Positions 1 through 7,974 of a stretch of 64,000 nt of DNA are shown here, piece by piece. This DNA comes from HGM04593 sp045657945 (GTDB lineage: Bacteria > Bacteroidota > Bacteroidia > Bacteroidales > Bacteroidaceae). The notes beneath the pieces were generated by a model that worked only from the letters and a program-made list of their open reading frames with translations, was not told the origin of the DNA and searched no databases. The stretch lies in contig JAZOUB010000035.1 in NCBI GenBank assembly GCA_045657945.1, positions 3,685 through 67,684 on the forward strand, read 5' to 3'. Within the stretch, counting starts at the first letter, position 1. Each line of letters opens with the position of its first letter. The position numbers and the translations under genes are program-made.

Positions 1-259
1 GGTAACCGCCGATGATGCCGTTGGGGTAGTCGGCAGGGCCGGGGAATGCAAAACTGATGGCAACGGGCTTATCGTCCAGTTTGTCAAATACTTGCTGGAA
101 ACCGTTGACCATGTTCTGTAGGCAAAGGTCAAGGTCGTGCGACTGTGCCGGAACTGATACCGGGTCAATGATGAACTCGCCGGCTTTCATTGCGCCGAAT
201 ACGAAATTTGTGCCTCCTGCATCGAGTGTGGCAACAATGCGGTTATCTTTCTTGTACAT
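1..259 (-). CDS. ROK-family sugar kinase, N-terminal part
   Basis: The reverse strand encodes 86 residues from an ATG at 259 and runs off the left edge. The N-terminus has the phosphate-1 motif of ROK kinases (LDAGGTNFVFGAM, about residues 12-24), followed by a segment ending AISFAFPGPADYPNGIIGGY, which matches the conserved PGP region. ROK proteins phosphorylate hexoses such as glucose, fructose or mannose, or act as repressors. No DNA-binding domain precedes the kinase fold here, so a cytoplasmic kinase is likely. It starts 16 nt after the GH5 stop on the same strand, so the two are probably one operon and the kinase may act on sugars released from the glycan. The substrate cannot be read from the sequence. 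Confidence 0.85.
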   Translation of the reverse strand, partial: MYKKDNRIVATLDAGGTNFVFGAMKAGEFIIDPVSVPAQSHDLDLCLQNMVNGFQQVFDKLDDKPVAISFAFPGPADYPNGIIGGY

Positions 260-275
260 AGCTGTTATAAGTTTT

Positions 276-1583
276 TTATTTTGTTATAGCTTTTGAATAT
301 TCCTTGATGATGTTTATTGTGGTGTCGTCGTTGTCAAAGACCGAATACCAGCCCTGTGGCTCGTGCGGTGGGTCGCACAGGTAGTCGTCACCGGGCTGCC
401 ACACGAGGTCGCGTGGGCGTCCGCTACCGCTCCATCCCCAGAAGTTGCATCCTGCAATTGTTCCGTTGTTTGTGGCGCTTTCCTTCACCTGCTCGAAGAT
501 GTAACGGTAGAATGTGTCGCGGCTGTCAGTTGGTATGCCCGTGCCCGAAAGATTGTCCTTGCGCGAGTAACCGAACTCCTCAATTACAAGTGGCTTGTCC
601 AGCTGCTTGGCAAGTTCGATGTGCTCGGCAATGTATTTGCCGCTCTCAATGCAGGCATTTTCAATTCCGCTGTCGGGGTTGGAGCGTGGTGCCCATCCCC
701 AGTTGACCGGCCATATATGAATCGTCAGGTAATCGATGTTCTTGTCGGCGTGTATCTCCTTGCATAGCTCCATATCTATCTCGCAACCAATGTATCCTTC
801 ACTTCCTGTTGAGACAAGATGGTTGGGGTCGATGCTCTTTATGAGTGCAGCGGCCTCTGAAATCCACTTTGCAAATGCCACCTTGTTGTCCTTCGCAAAA
901 GGACGTGGCTCATTGCAGAGTTGCCATGCCATGATTGCAGGCTCGTCCTTGTAGTTGCGGCCGGTGATGCTGTTCTTGCGCGAAACGATGCTCTTTATGT
1001 AGTTGTAGTACATCTCAATAGCCTTTGGTTCGCGAGAGAAGTTGGCGCAATACTCCACATATCTGTTGTAGCCGCCATCTTCATTTGTATTTGGCGAGTC
1101 TCCATAGCCGCATTCCTTCAGGTAGAACCCGTAGCCGCCACTCCAGTCCCATGCGTTGTTCAGGTAGATGACCGCATCCATACCGCGTTTCTCAAGCTCG
1201 GCAATCACAAAATCCAATCCCTGAAGAATGGTTTCGTCAAGCACTCCCGGCGCGCTCTGCAGGTAGGGCTTCGCAGGGTTGGCAAGAGAACTGCCGGCAT
1301 CGGGGCCGGATAGGATTCTCAGGTTTGTGACACCAATGCTTTTCAGGTAGTCGAGTTCCTTGCATAGGCGCTCGCGGTCGCCGCCTTCACCGGTAGAACC
1401 CAAAATTGAGGCATACCACATGTTTGTTCCAATGTAGTGATAGGGTTTGCCGTTCTTTGTCAACAGTGTACCCTCTTTTGCAATAAATTGTGTCTTGCTC
1501 TCCTCGGTTGCCTTGTCGTTGCAGCCTCCTGTGATTATTGCTGCCATAATCAGCAGATACGATATTAAGTTCTTCAATTTCAT
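276..1583 (-). CDS. GH5-type mannanase-like lipoprotein
   Basis: This is a 435-residue glycoside hydrolase read from the ATG at 1583. An upstream in-frame ATG at 1634 would put 17 residues before a clear lipoprotein signal, so the shorter form is preferred. The lipobox ITGGC gives an acylated Cys21. The catalytic domain starts with a GKPYHYIGTNMWY-like strand typical of GH5 endo-beta-mannanases. The expected acid/base is Glu225 in QLCNEPRP and the nucleophile Glu336 in VIEEFG, both on (beta/alpha)8 strands. Family knowledge suggests cleavage of beta-1,4-mannan or a related hexose polymer at the cell surface or in the periplasm. It lies just upstream of a ROK kinase on the same strand. Mannanase specificity is inferred, and another GH5 subfamily is possible. 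Confidence 0.85.
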   Translation of the reverse strand: MKLKNLISYLLIMAAIITGGCNDKATEESKTQFIAKEGTLLTKNGKPYHYIGTNMWYASILGSTGEGGDRERLCKELDYLKSIGVTNLRILSGPDAGSSLANPAKPYLQSAPGVLDETILQGLDFVIAELEKRGMDAVIYLNNAWDWSGGYGFYLKECGYGDSPNTNEDGGYNRYVEYCANFSREPKAIEMYYNYIKSIVSRKNSITGRNYKDEPAIMAWQLCNEPRPFAKDNKVAFAKWISEAAALIKSIDPNHLVSTGSEGYIGCEIDMELCKEIHADKNIDYLTIHIWPVNWGWAPRSNPDSGIENACIESGKYIAEHIELAKQLDKPLVIEEFGYSRKDNLSGTGIPTDSRDTFYRYIFEQVKESATNNGTIAGCNFWGWSGSGRPRDLVWQPGDDYLCDPPHEPQGWYSVFDNDDTTINIIKEYSKAITK

Positions 1584-1703
1584 TCTGTGTTGTAATATAT
1601 CTTTGCGAAGATAACAAAAGGTTTTATAAACCACGTGTTTTTTGGGTCAATAATGCATCTCATTTATTTATAATGTGTGTTTTTTTATTTTTTCTTCCTT
1701 GCA

Positions 1704-1736
1704 TTGCCTTTTTGGCTACAATTTTGTATATCTTTG
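1704..1736 (+). promoter_or_regulatory. Promoter for slyD
   Basis: TTG at 1704-1706 and TATCTTTG at 1729-1736 fit the Bacteroidetes sigma-ABfr pattern (TTG, then TAnnTTTG about 25 nt on). The slyD ATG follows 34 nt after the -7 box. Confidence 0.65.
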
Positions 1737-1770
1737 CACAAATTGGCAAATAATCAAAACACTATAAACA

Positions 1771-2349
1771 ATGGAAAACGAAAACAAATATCTGCGTGTG
1801 GCATATACACTTTTGTCACATCGTAACGGTGAGTGTGAAGAGGTGGAGAAGACAACACGCGAGCAGCCTTTTGCCTTCTTGACAGGCGTTGGCTATACTC
1901 TCGATGCGTTTGAGGATAACCTCAAGAACCTGAAGAAGGGTGACGAGTTTGACTTCACAATTCCTTTCGCCGATGCATACGGCGAGTATGACCCCGACCA
2001 TGTACAGGACTTCGACCGTGAGGTGTTCACTATTGACGGCAAGTTTGATTCTGCACACATCTACGCTGGCAATGTCGTTGAGATGATGCGTGCCGACGGC
2101 TCTCCTATCCTTGGTACAGTGAAGGAGGTTACTCCATTGAAGGTTGTGATGGATTTCAACCATCCGCTTGCCGGCTGTGACCTGCAATTTGTGGGCAGTG
2201 TGGTTGAGTCACGCCCTGCAAAGGAGTCTGAGCTGAAGAAATTCTATGATTCATTGAAGGCATCTTGCAGTTGTGGTGGCGGTTGCAGCGGTTGCAACGG
2301 CAGCAACTGTGGCGGCGACGGTGGCTGTGAAGGCGGTTGCTGTCACTAA
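1771..2349 (+). CDS. slyD: SlyD-like FKBP peptidyl-prolyl isomerase
   Basis: This 192-residue cytoplasmic protein has the SlyD arrangement. A split FKBP domain (residues about 5-70 and 125-150) surrounds an insert-in-flap chaperone domain. FPFADAYGEY-like residues (IPFADAYGEYD, about 64-74) mark the FKBP part. The last 30 residues are almost only Gly, Cys, Asn, Ser and a terminal His, with ten cysteines, which is a metal-binding tail. In E. coli SlyD such a tail binds nickel and helps hydrogenase maturation. Here the tail is Cys-rich rather than His-rich, so zinc, nickel or copper are all possible. Its own promoter precedes it, and aroC follows after 14 nt, suggesting co-transcription. Confidence 0.9.
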   Translation: MENENKYLRVAYTLLSHRNGECEEVEKTTREQPFAFLTGVGYTLDAFEDNLKNLKKGDEFDFTIPFADAYGEYDPDHVQDFDREVFTIDGKFDSAHIYAGNVVEMMRADGSPILGTVKEVTPLKVVMDFNHPLAGCDLQFVGSVVESRPAKESELKKFYDSLKASCSCGGGCSGCNGSNCGGDGGCEGGCCH

Positions 2350-2363
2350 TAGGGTAGCAGGGT

Positions 2364-3446
2364 ATGAATAGTATTGGCAAGTTTTTGCGTCTTACTACTT
2401 TTGGTGAGTCGCACGGCGTGGCTATCGGTGGTGTGCTCGACGGCTATCCCTCCGGTGTGGTCATTGATGAGGAGTTTATCCGCAGTGAGATGGCACGTCG
2501 CCGTCCGGGGCAGAGTGCAATAACCACTTCGCGCAACGAGGCCGATGAGGTTCAGTTCCTCTCGGGCGTTTTCGAAGGTCGTTCCACTGGTACGCCCATT
2601 GCTTTTACTATCATGAACAACAATAATCGTAGTGGCGACTACGACAATTTGCGCGACACTTACCGTCCGTCGCATGCCGACTATGTCTATGACTGCAAGT
2701 ATGGCATGCGCGACCACCGTGGTGGTGGGCGTTCTTCGGCACGTGAGACCGCTGTGCGTGTATGTGCCGGTGCTTTGGCAAAACTTGCGTTGAAACAGTT
2801 GGGCATCAGTGTCATTGCCTATACCTCGCGTGTCGGTGAAATCTCTCTTGCCGAGGGCTACACTGCATATGATTTGTCACAGGCCGAGAATAATACTGTG
2901 CGTTGTCCCGATGCGGCTGCAGCAGCGGCTATGGAGTCGCTGATAATGGAGGTGAAACGCGCCGGAGACACCGTTGGCGGTGTTGTCACTTGCGTGGCGA
3001 AGGGTGTGCCCGTTGGTTTGGGCGAGCCACTTTATGACAAACTCTCGGCTTCGCTTGCCGCGGCAATGCTCTCAATCAATGCGGCGAAGGGCTTTGATTA
3101 TGGCAATGGCTTTGCTGCATCCACAGGACGAGGTTCCCAGCAGAATGACGCGTTTTATAACGACGGTGGCAAGATTGCCACCCGTACAAACAACAGTGGC
3201 GGTATTCAGGCCGGTATATCCAATGGTAACGACATCTACTTCAGGGTGGCATTCAAGCCTGTGGCAACGCTACTTATGGAGCAGCCTACGGTAACAAAGG
3301 ATGGAGTTGAGACAACATTGCTCTCTCGCGGCCGTCACGATCCCTGCGTGGTTCCACGTGCCGTGCCTGTGGTTGAGGCAATGACGGCGTTGGTGCTTCT
3401 CGACCACTATCTGCTCGACAGGGCGTGGCGGAACCTTTTTTCGTGA
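2364..3446 (+). CDS. aroC: Chorismate synthase
   Basis: This 360-residue protein matches chorismate synthase over its full length. It shows the N-terminal signature GESHGVAIGGVLDGYPSG, the RPSHADY segment, the glycine/arginine-rich GGGRSSARETA loop (about residues 118-128) and the C-terminal HDPCVVPRAVPVVEAM motif. The enzyme uses reduced FMN to turn 5-enolpyruvylshikimate 3-phosphate into chorismate, the last shared step of aromatic amino acid and menaquinone synthesis, in the cytoplasm. It sits 14 nt after slyD and 18 nt ahead of a large membrane protein gene, so the cluster is probably read as one transcript although the roles look unrelated. Length and motifs are normal. Confidence 0.97.
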   Translation: MNSIGKFLRLTTFGESHGVAIGGVLDGYPSGVVIDEEFIRSEMARRRPGQSAITTSRNEADEVQFLSGVFEGRSTGTPIAFTIMNNNNRSGDYDNLRDTYRPSHADYVYDCKYGMRDHRGGGRSSARETAVRVCAGALAKLALKQLGISVIAYTSRVGEISLAEGYTAYDLSQAENNTVRCPDAAAAAAMESLIMEVKRAGDTVGGVVTCVAKGVPVGLGEPLYDKLSASLAAAMLSINAAKGFDYGNGFAASTGRGSQQNDAFYNDGGKIATRTNNSGGIQAGISNGNDIYFRVAFKPVATLLMEQPTVTKDGVETTLLSRGRHDPCVVPRAVPVVEAMTALVLLDHYLLDRAWRNLFS

Positions 3447-3464
3447 AAATAAACACTCTATTAT

Positions 3465-6200
3465 ATGAAAAATAAAAACCACCAACATAGATATGCTACG
3501 CAGGAGACCGTGAGGGATAAGAAATCCCCGTTCGGGTTCTTGAAAAATCGTTGTAGGGCTCTGTGCGGTAAATGCAGCCCCGGAGGACATGGTTTCTCGG
3601 AATTTCTCTTTAGAAATCTATTTACAATACTCTTCTTCTTTACTGTTTGGGCGTTGCTCGTGTTTTACGAGGAGGGGTTGCTGTTCCGTGTGAGTGAACT
3701 GTCGGTTTTTCTGGACGATGATCTCTACTACAGGGAAATGATGTCGGCTCCGGCCGGTTTCTTGTCATATATTGCATGTTATCTTGTACAATTCTTTCAT
3801 AAACCGCTTTTGGGAGCTACGATATATGTGGCACTTCTTGTGCTTGTGTATTGGCTTACCTATAAGGTCTTTGACATTTCCCGTAAATACAGGGTGTGGG
3901 CGTTGGTGCCTGTTGTGGCATTGCTTGCATCCAACACCCAACTTGGTTACTGGATTTTTTATCTCAAGGTGCCGGGCTACTATTATGTAGCACTGTTGGG
4001 TGTAATCATCTCATTGTCGGTGGCTTGGTGCGTAAAGAAATCGCACACATATCTGAAACCGCTCCTTGTGGCAGCCTGGATATATTTTGCCTATCCCTAT
4101 TTCGGTGTATATGCAATTGTGTCTGGTGTGATAATTGGTATCCATGCTTTGTGTATGGCTATAGGCCGCGACCGTAGCTGGCAAAAAATCCTCATTTCAT
4201 CGGTGACATTTGTAGTTTCGATTGTCATGTTCTACTATACGCCCGGCAAATATTATACCGAATATACCACTGTTCCTCGTGACGAGATGTCCACTGCTGG
4301 TCTGCCTGCGTCGCAATGGAAGGGCGATCATATCCCTGATGATGACGAAAAAGAGAGCATTGTGTCTATTATCCGGGGAGTCAACGGTAAAGTCGGCTAT
4401 CCTGTCGATAAAGAGTTGACAAAGTTCAAGATGAACGTTGATGCAAGTTTTTCCGACAAGGCTATCAAGACAGCAAAGGATGGTCTGTTTGCAAGTGTTG
4501 ATATTAACAGACCTGCAGACGGAAAGAGATATACCTTCACTTTTGTTGGAAAAGGAGGACGCGAATATTATCTGAACAGAACAGGGGAAACCCTCTCCTT
4601 TGTTCCAAGAAACGGGGAGATACCTAAAACTGGATATTTCGTTTGCGAAGCCGACAAGGATATAAAGCAACTTGCCGTGTTCAAGACTCCTGATGGCAAG
4701 TATCTGGTTTGGAATGTCAAGGAAGAGGCCGGGGAAATGCGCTACTCCGTGGAGTTGGCAGCTTCGAAGACTGCCGGCAATAGCCGTTGCTCTGTCATGA
4801 AAATCAAAAAGGAGAAGGGAGTGCATGTTTCCGACGATTCCGAACTGTTCGGTCTGACATGCCTGTTGGTATTTGGCAATGGCGCTGTAGATGAAAATTT
4901 TGCACCACTGTTTGTCGCTGGTTTTGCTGACGGTGTGCTGAAAGGTGCTGATATGGCTCTTTTCAACGATACATACACATCTGTATTGCGCATAGAGGAG
5001 GTGGGCTTCAAACCTGCACCATTCTCGTTGGCAATGAGCGACAGGTCAATGTGGTACAATGTCAATATCTATTGGTTGCCATTCTGGTTGCTTTTTGCGG
5101 CTTTTGTAGTTATGGCTGTGGCTCCTGCTTTTCCGTTGCACATGCCTGCGTTTGTAGAAAGGTTGGAATGGGGCTCGTTTGCTGTGTCAATACTCGTCGC
5201 ATTGCTTCTTGCCGGTTTTTCATACCTGTTCTGGTATGACAACGAGAACTTCCGCATAGAAAATAATCAGAACAAGGCTATGTGGGAAGAGGACTGGGAG
5301 CGCGTGGCCGAACTTGCCAAGGAGGCCGATGTGCCTACTCGTCAGGTGGTGATGAACAAGAATATTGCGCTGCTGAAACTTGGCCGTTCGGGCGATGAAC
5401 TATTTGCCTACCCCGAGGGAAGTTCTGATATTGAAGCACCGATGCCTGTCCGTTTGGCACAGACCGGTGGCAAGATGGCATATTTCCAATACGGAAAGTT
5501 TAACTTCTGCTACCGTTGGTGTGTCGAGGATGCCGTGGAGTATGGCTGGAGGGTGGAATACCTGAAACACGCCGTGCGTTCAATGTTGCTTGCCGGTGAA
5601 TACAGGCTTGCCGAGAGATATATAAAGATACTCAAGCGCACACGCTATTATGCCGATTGGGCAAGTGATATGGAAAAATATGTCCGCGACCCGCAACTGC
5701 TGCAGAGCGCACCCGAATTTGAGGTCCCTTTGGCAATGTCATGCTACGCTGATGCACTTGATGTTGATGAATCGTATGTCGAGGCCTATCTGACAAAGAA
5801 CCTGACAAATGCTTCGGAAGAGATGTCGCGTGTCTATGTTGATGCGGCATTGGCATCGGCGCTCACGCGCAAGGATTCCCGTGCGTTCTGGTCTTTCCTC
5901 AACTATTATGTCAACACCTTCTGTGTCGATGAGTTATCGACAAAAAAACTCCCTGTACATTATCAGGAGGCCGTACTGCTGTTCCTGAATCTTGACAAGG
6001 GCAAGACTGTGCAGGTGCCTCAGGCATTCCTTGACAGGTTCGTGTCAAAAAAGACCGAAACAAGGATGAGGTCCTTCATGGCGCGTGTCTCAAAGCACAA
6101 AGGTAAGAGCGAGGTCGAGATGGCACCATACTTTAAGGATGATTTCGGAAACACCTATTTCTACTTCTATTTCTTTGTGCGTAACATAAAGACCAATTAA
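3465..6200 (+). CDS. Large membrane protein, DUF6057-like
   Basis: I do not know a function for this 911-residue protein. A basic N-terminal tail (about 45 residues) leads into a multi-helix membrane block (about residues 45-260), then a soluble mostly beta region (about 265-520). Two further hydrophobic helices follow (about 525-595), and the last 300 residues are helical and rich in Ala, Tyr and Glu, resembling tetratricopeptide-type repeats. The layout resembles the Bacteroidetes family annotated DUF6057, which is recognition from memory. The next gene, a beta-propeller lipoprotein with a haem motif, begins only 18 nt downstream, so the two probably work together at the envelope. Confidence 0.6.
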   Translation: MKNKNHQHRYATQETVRDKKSPFGFLKNRCRALCGKCSPGGHGFSEFLFRNLFTILFFFTVWALLVFYEEGLLFRVSELSVFLDDDLYYREMMSAPAGFLSYIACYLVQFFHKPLLGATIYVALLVLVYWLTYKVFDISRKYRVWALVPVVALLASNTQLGYWIFYLKVPGYYYVALLGVIISLSVAWCVKKSHTYLKPLLVAAWIYFAYPYFGVYAIVSGVIIGIHALCMAIGRDRSWQKILISSVTFVVSIVMFYYTPGKYYTEYTTVPRDEMSTAGLPASQWKGDHIPDDDEKESIVSIIRGVNGKVGYPVDKELTKFKMNVDASFSDKAIKTAKDGLFASVDINRPADGKRYTFTFVGKGGREYYLNRTGETLSFVPRNGEIPKTGYFVCEADKDIKQLAVFKTPDGKYLVWNVKEEAGEMRYSVELAASKTAGNSRCSVMKIKKEKGVHVSDDSELFGLTCLLVFGNGAVDENFAPLFVAGFADGVLKGADMALFNDTYTSVLRIEEVGFKPAPFSLAMSDRSMWYNVNIYWLPFWLLFAAFVVMAVAPAFPLHMPAFVERLEWGSFAVSILVALLLAGFSYLFWYDNENFRIENNQNKAMWEEDWERVAELAKEADVPTRQVVMNKNIALLKLGRSGDELFAYPEGSSDIEAPMPVRLAQTGGKMAYFQYGKFNFCYRWCVEDAVEYGWRVEYLKHAVRSMLLAGEYRLAERYIKILKRTRYYADWASDMEKYVRDPQLLQSAPEFEVPLAMSCYADALDVDESYVEAYLTKNLTNASEEMSRVYVDAALASALTRKDSRAFWSFLNYYVNTFCVDELSTKKLPVHYQEAVLLFLNLDKGKTVQVPQAFLDRFVSKKTETRMRSFMARVSKHKGKSEVEMAPYFKDDFGNTYFYFYFFVRNIKTN

Positions 6201-6218
6201 AAACAAAAACTATCTGTT

Positions 6219-7727
6219 ATGAAAGGTTTGTGCAAATATATACTTGCTGTCGCTCTGTTTGCTTGCGTGGCATGTTCCAAAAAATCGCCGTCGGTTCCCG
6301 GAAAATATGACGAGGTAGCCTCTGTTCCGGTAATCTATCCCGATTATACTGATGTTACTGTTCCATGTAATATCGCACCACTGACATTCAGGGTCGAGGA
6401 ACGGTGCACAGAAGCTGTTGCGCGCCTCTCTGTCGGCGACAAGGTTTTTGTATATGGTGGCAAGGAGATTGCCCCCTCCATGAGTGACTGGAAGGCTCTT
6501 GTGTCACGGGCTGTCGATGATGCGGTGAAGGTTGAGGTCTTTGTCAATGCCGACGGCAAATGGAAAGGTTATAAGCCATTCTCGATATTCGTGTCGGGTG
6601 ACAGCATTGACCCGTATATCTCGTACAGGTTGATACCTCCATCGTATGTGGCGTATGAGAAGCTCACCATATCGCAACGCAACCTGTCAAATTATGACGA
6701 GAGTGTTATATACAGCAATAAGCTGGTCTCATCGGAACCCGACGGCCAGTGCATAAATTGTCACGCCTACAAGAATTACAAGACCGATAATATGCAGTTC
6801 CATGTGCGTCAGTACTTGGGTGGTACGGTCTTCGTACATGACGGGAAGATGAAAAAGGTGAACATGAAGACCGATTCTACCATTTCGGCAGGTGTCTATC
6901 CTTTCTTCAACCCCCAATATGATGTAGTGGCCTATTCGGTAAACAATACCGGACAGATATTCCATACCAAGGATCCCAACAAGGTTGAGGTTCAGGACCA
7001 GGCGAGTGATGTGATAATATACGACCCGACAAGGGAGGTTGTCACACATGTCGCCAATGACCCCGATTGTCTCGAGGTTTTCCCTGCATGGTCGCCCGAC
7101 GGTGAGATGCTCTACTACTGTTCGGCCTATTTTCCGGTAAGTAAGACTGTCCCACATGTAGAGAATATGATACGTAACTACAAGGATATTAAGTATGATG
7201 TGCTGCGTCGCTCGTGGAATCCTGTGACTGGAGAGTTCGGGGCTGTAGATACGGTTTTTGCCGCATCAAAACTTGGTAAGAGCGCGACTTTCCCACGTAT
7301 TTCGCCATGTGGCAGGTATTTGCTTTTTGCCTTGGCAGAATATGGGTGTTTTCATATCTGGCACAAGGATGCAGACCTTTATGTCCTGGAACTTGCAACT
7401 GGGAATTATTGGCCACTTGAAGCGGCAAACTCTGAGTTCCCAGAGAGTTACCACTCCTGGAGCAGCTCCGGCAAATGGATACTTTTTGCAAGCCGTCGCG
7501 ACGACACGAACTATAGTCGCCTGTACATGGCGCACATGAAGGATGACGGAACAAGCGACAAGGCTTTCCTGTTGCCGCAGGATAACAGTGAGTATTATGA
7601 CTACTTTGACCGCTCATACAATGTGCCTGAGTTTATGGTTGAACCGGTGTCGATTACACCTCATGAGTTTGTGAAAGTCATAGAAGGTAATGCAGTAAAT
7701 GTTAAATATTTGTCCGATTTTAAATAG
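6219..7727 (+). CDS. TolB/PD40-type lipoprotein with CxxCH haem motif
   Basis: This 502-residue lipoprotein has a lipobox ending ACVAC at about Cys19. The middle and C-terminal parts contain repeated PD40/WD40-like propeller strands, for example FPAWSPDGEMLYYCS (about 288), FPRISPCGRYLLFA (about 353) and YHSWSSSGKWILFASRRDD (about 411). Just before the propeller, at about residue 178, is CINCH, a c-type haem attachment motif, inside QCINCHAYKNYKTDNMQFHVR. A single haem would imply electron transfer or redox sensing in the periplasm. The gene sits 18 nt after the DUF6057-like membrane protein and is followed by a hairpin, so it probably ends that operon. Partners and substrate are unknown. Confidence 0.75.
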   Translation: MKGLCKYILAVALFACVACSKKSPSVPGKYDEVASVPVIYPDYTDVTVPCNIAPLTFRVEERCTEAVARLSVGDKVFVYGGKEIAPSMSDWKALVSRAVDDAVKVEVFVNADGKWKGYKPFSIFVSGDSIDPYISYRLIPPSYVAYEKLTISQRNLSNYDESVIYSNKLVSSEPDGQCINCHAYKNYKTDNMQFHVRQYLGGTVFVHDGKMKKVNMKTDSTISAGVYPFFNPQYDVVAYSVNNTGQIFHTKDPNKVEVQDQASDVIIYDPTREVVTHVANDPDCLEVFPAWSPDGEMLYYCSAYFPVSKTVPHVENMIRNYKDIKYDVLRRSWNPVTGEFGAVDTVFAASKLGKSATFPRISPCGRYLLFALAEYGCFHIWHKDADLYVLELATGNYWPLEAANSEFPESYHSWSSSGKWILFASRRDDTNYSRLYMAHMKDDGTSDKAFLLPQDNSEYYDYFDRSYNVPEFMVEPVSITPHEFVKVIEGNAVNVKYLSDFK

Positions 7728-7769
7728 TTTTTTAACAAACAAGTGTTAAAAATAAAAAATAGTCTTTAT

Positions 7770-7814
7770 TCCCGTTTTTTTGCAGTTTGAGCAGAAAAAC
7801 GGGGATTTTCATTT
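7770..7814 (+). terminator. Hairpin after the PD40 lipoprotein gene
   Basis: A stem of CCCGTTTTT (7771-7779) with AAAAACGGG (7795-7803) has an inner TGC/GCA stem in the loop and is followed by a T-rich run. It lies 43 nt after the stop codon and fits an intrinsic terminator, well before the next promoter at 7861. Confidence 0.55.
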
Positions 7815-7860
7815 TAGCAAATGTGAAAAAAGTGTTCTATGAGCAAAAAAAAACTGGTAT

Positions 7861-7894
7861 TTGTGCGAATATTTATTTAAAAGTCTTATTTTTG
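7861..7894 (+). promoter_or_regulatory. Promoter for the FAS1-SusCD operon
   Basis: TTG at 7861-7863 and TATTTTTG at 7887-7894 are spaced 26 nt start to start, a good Bacteroidetes match. The leader to the ATG at 7975 is about 75 nt and A-rich. No other good promoter was seen before 23.8 kb, so it may drive all six genes. Confidence 0.65.
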
Positions 7895-7974
7895 CATGTT
7901 AACTATGGGGTAATTATGCCTCAGCGTGAAATGTTTAAAAAAACAAAAAAATAATAATTAATAATTTTGTATTT

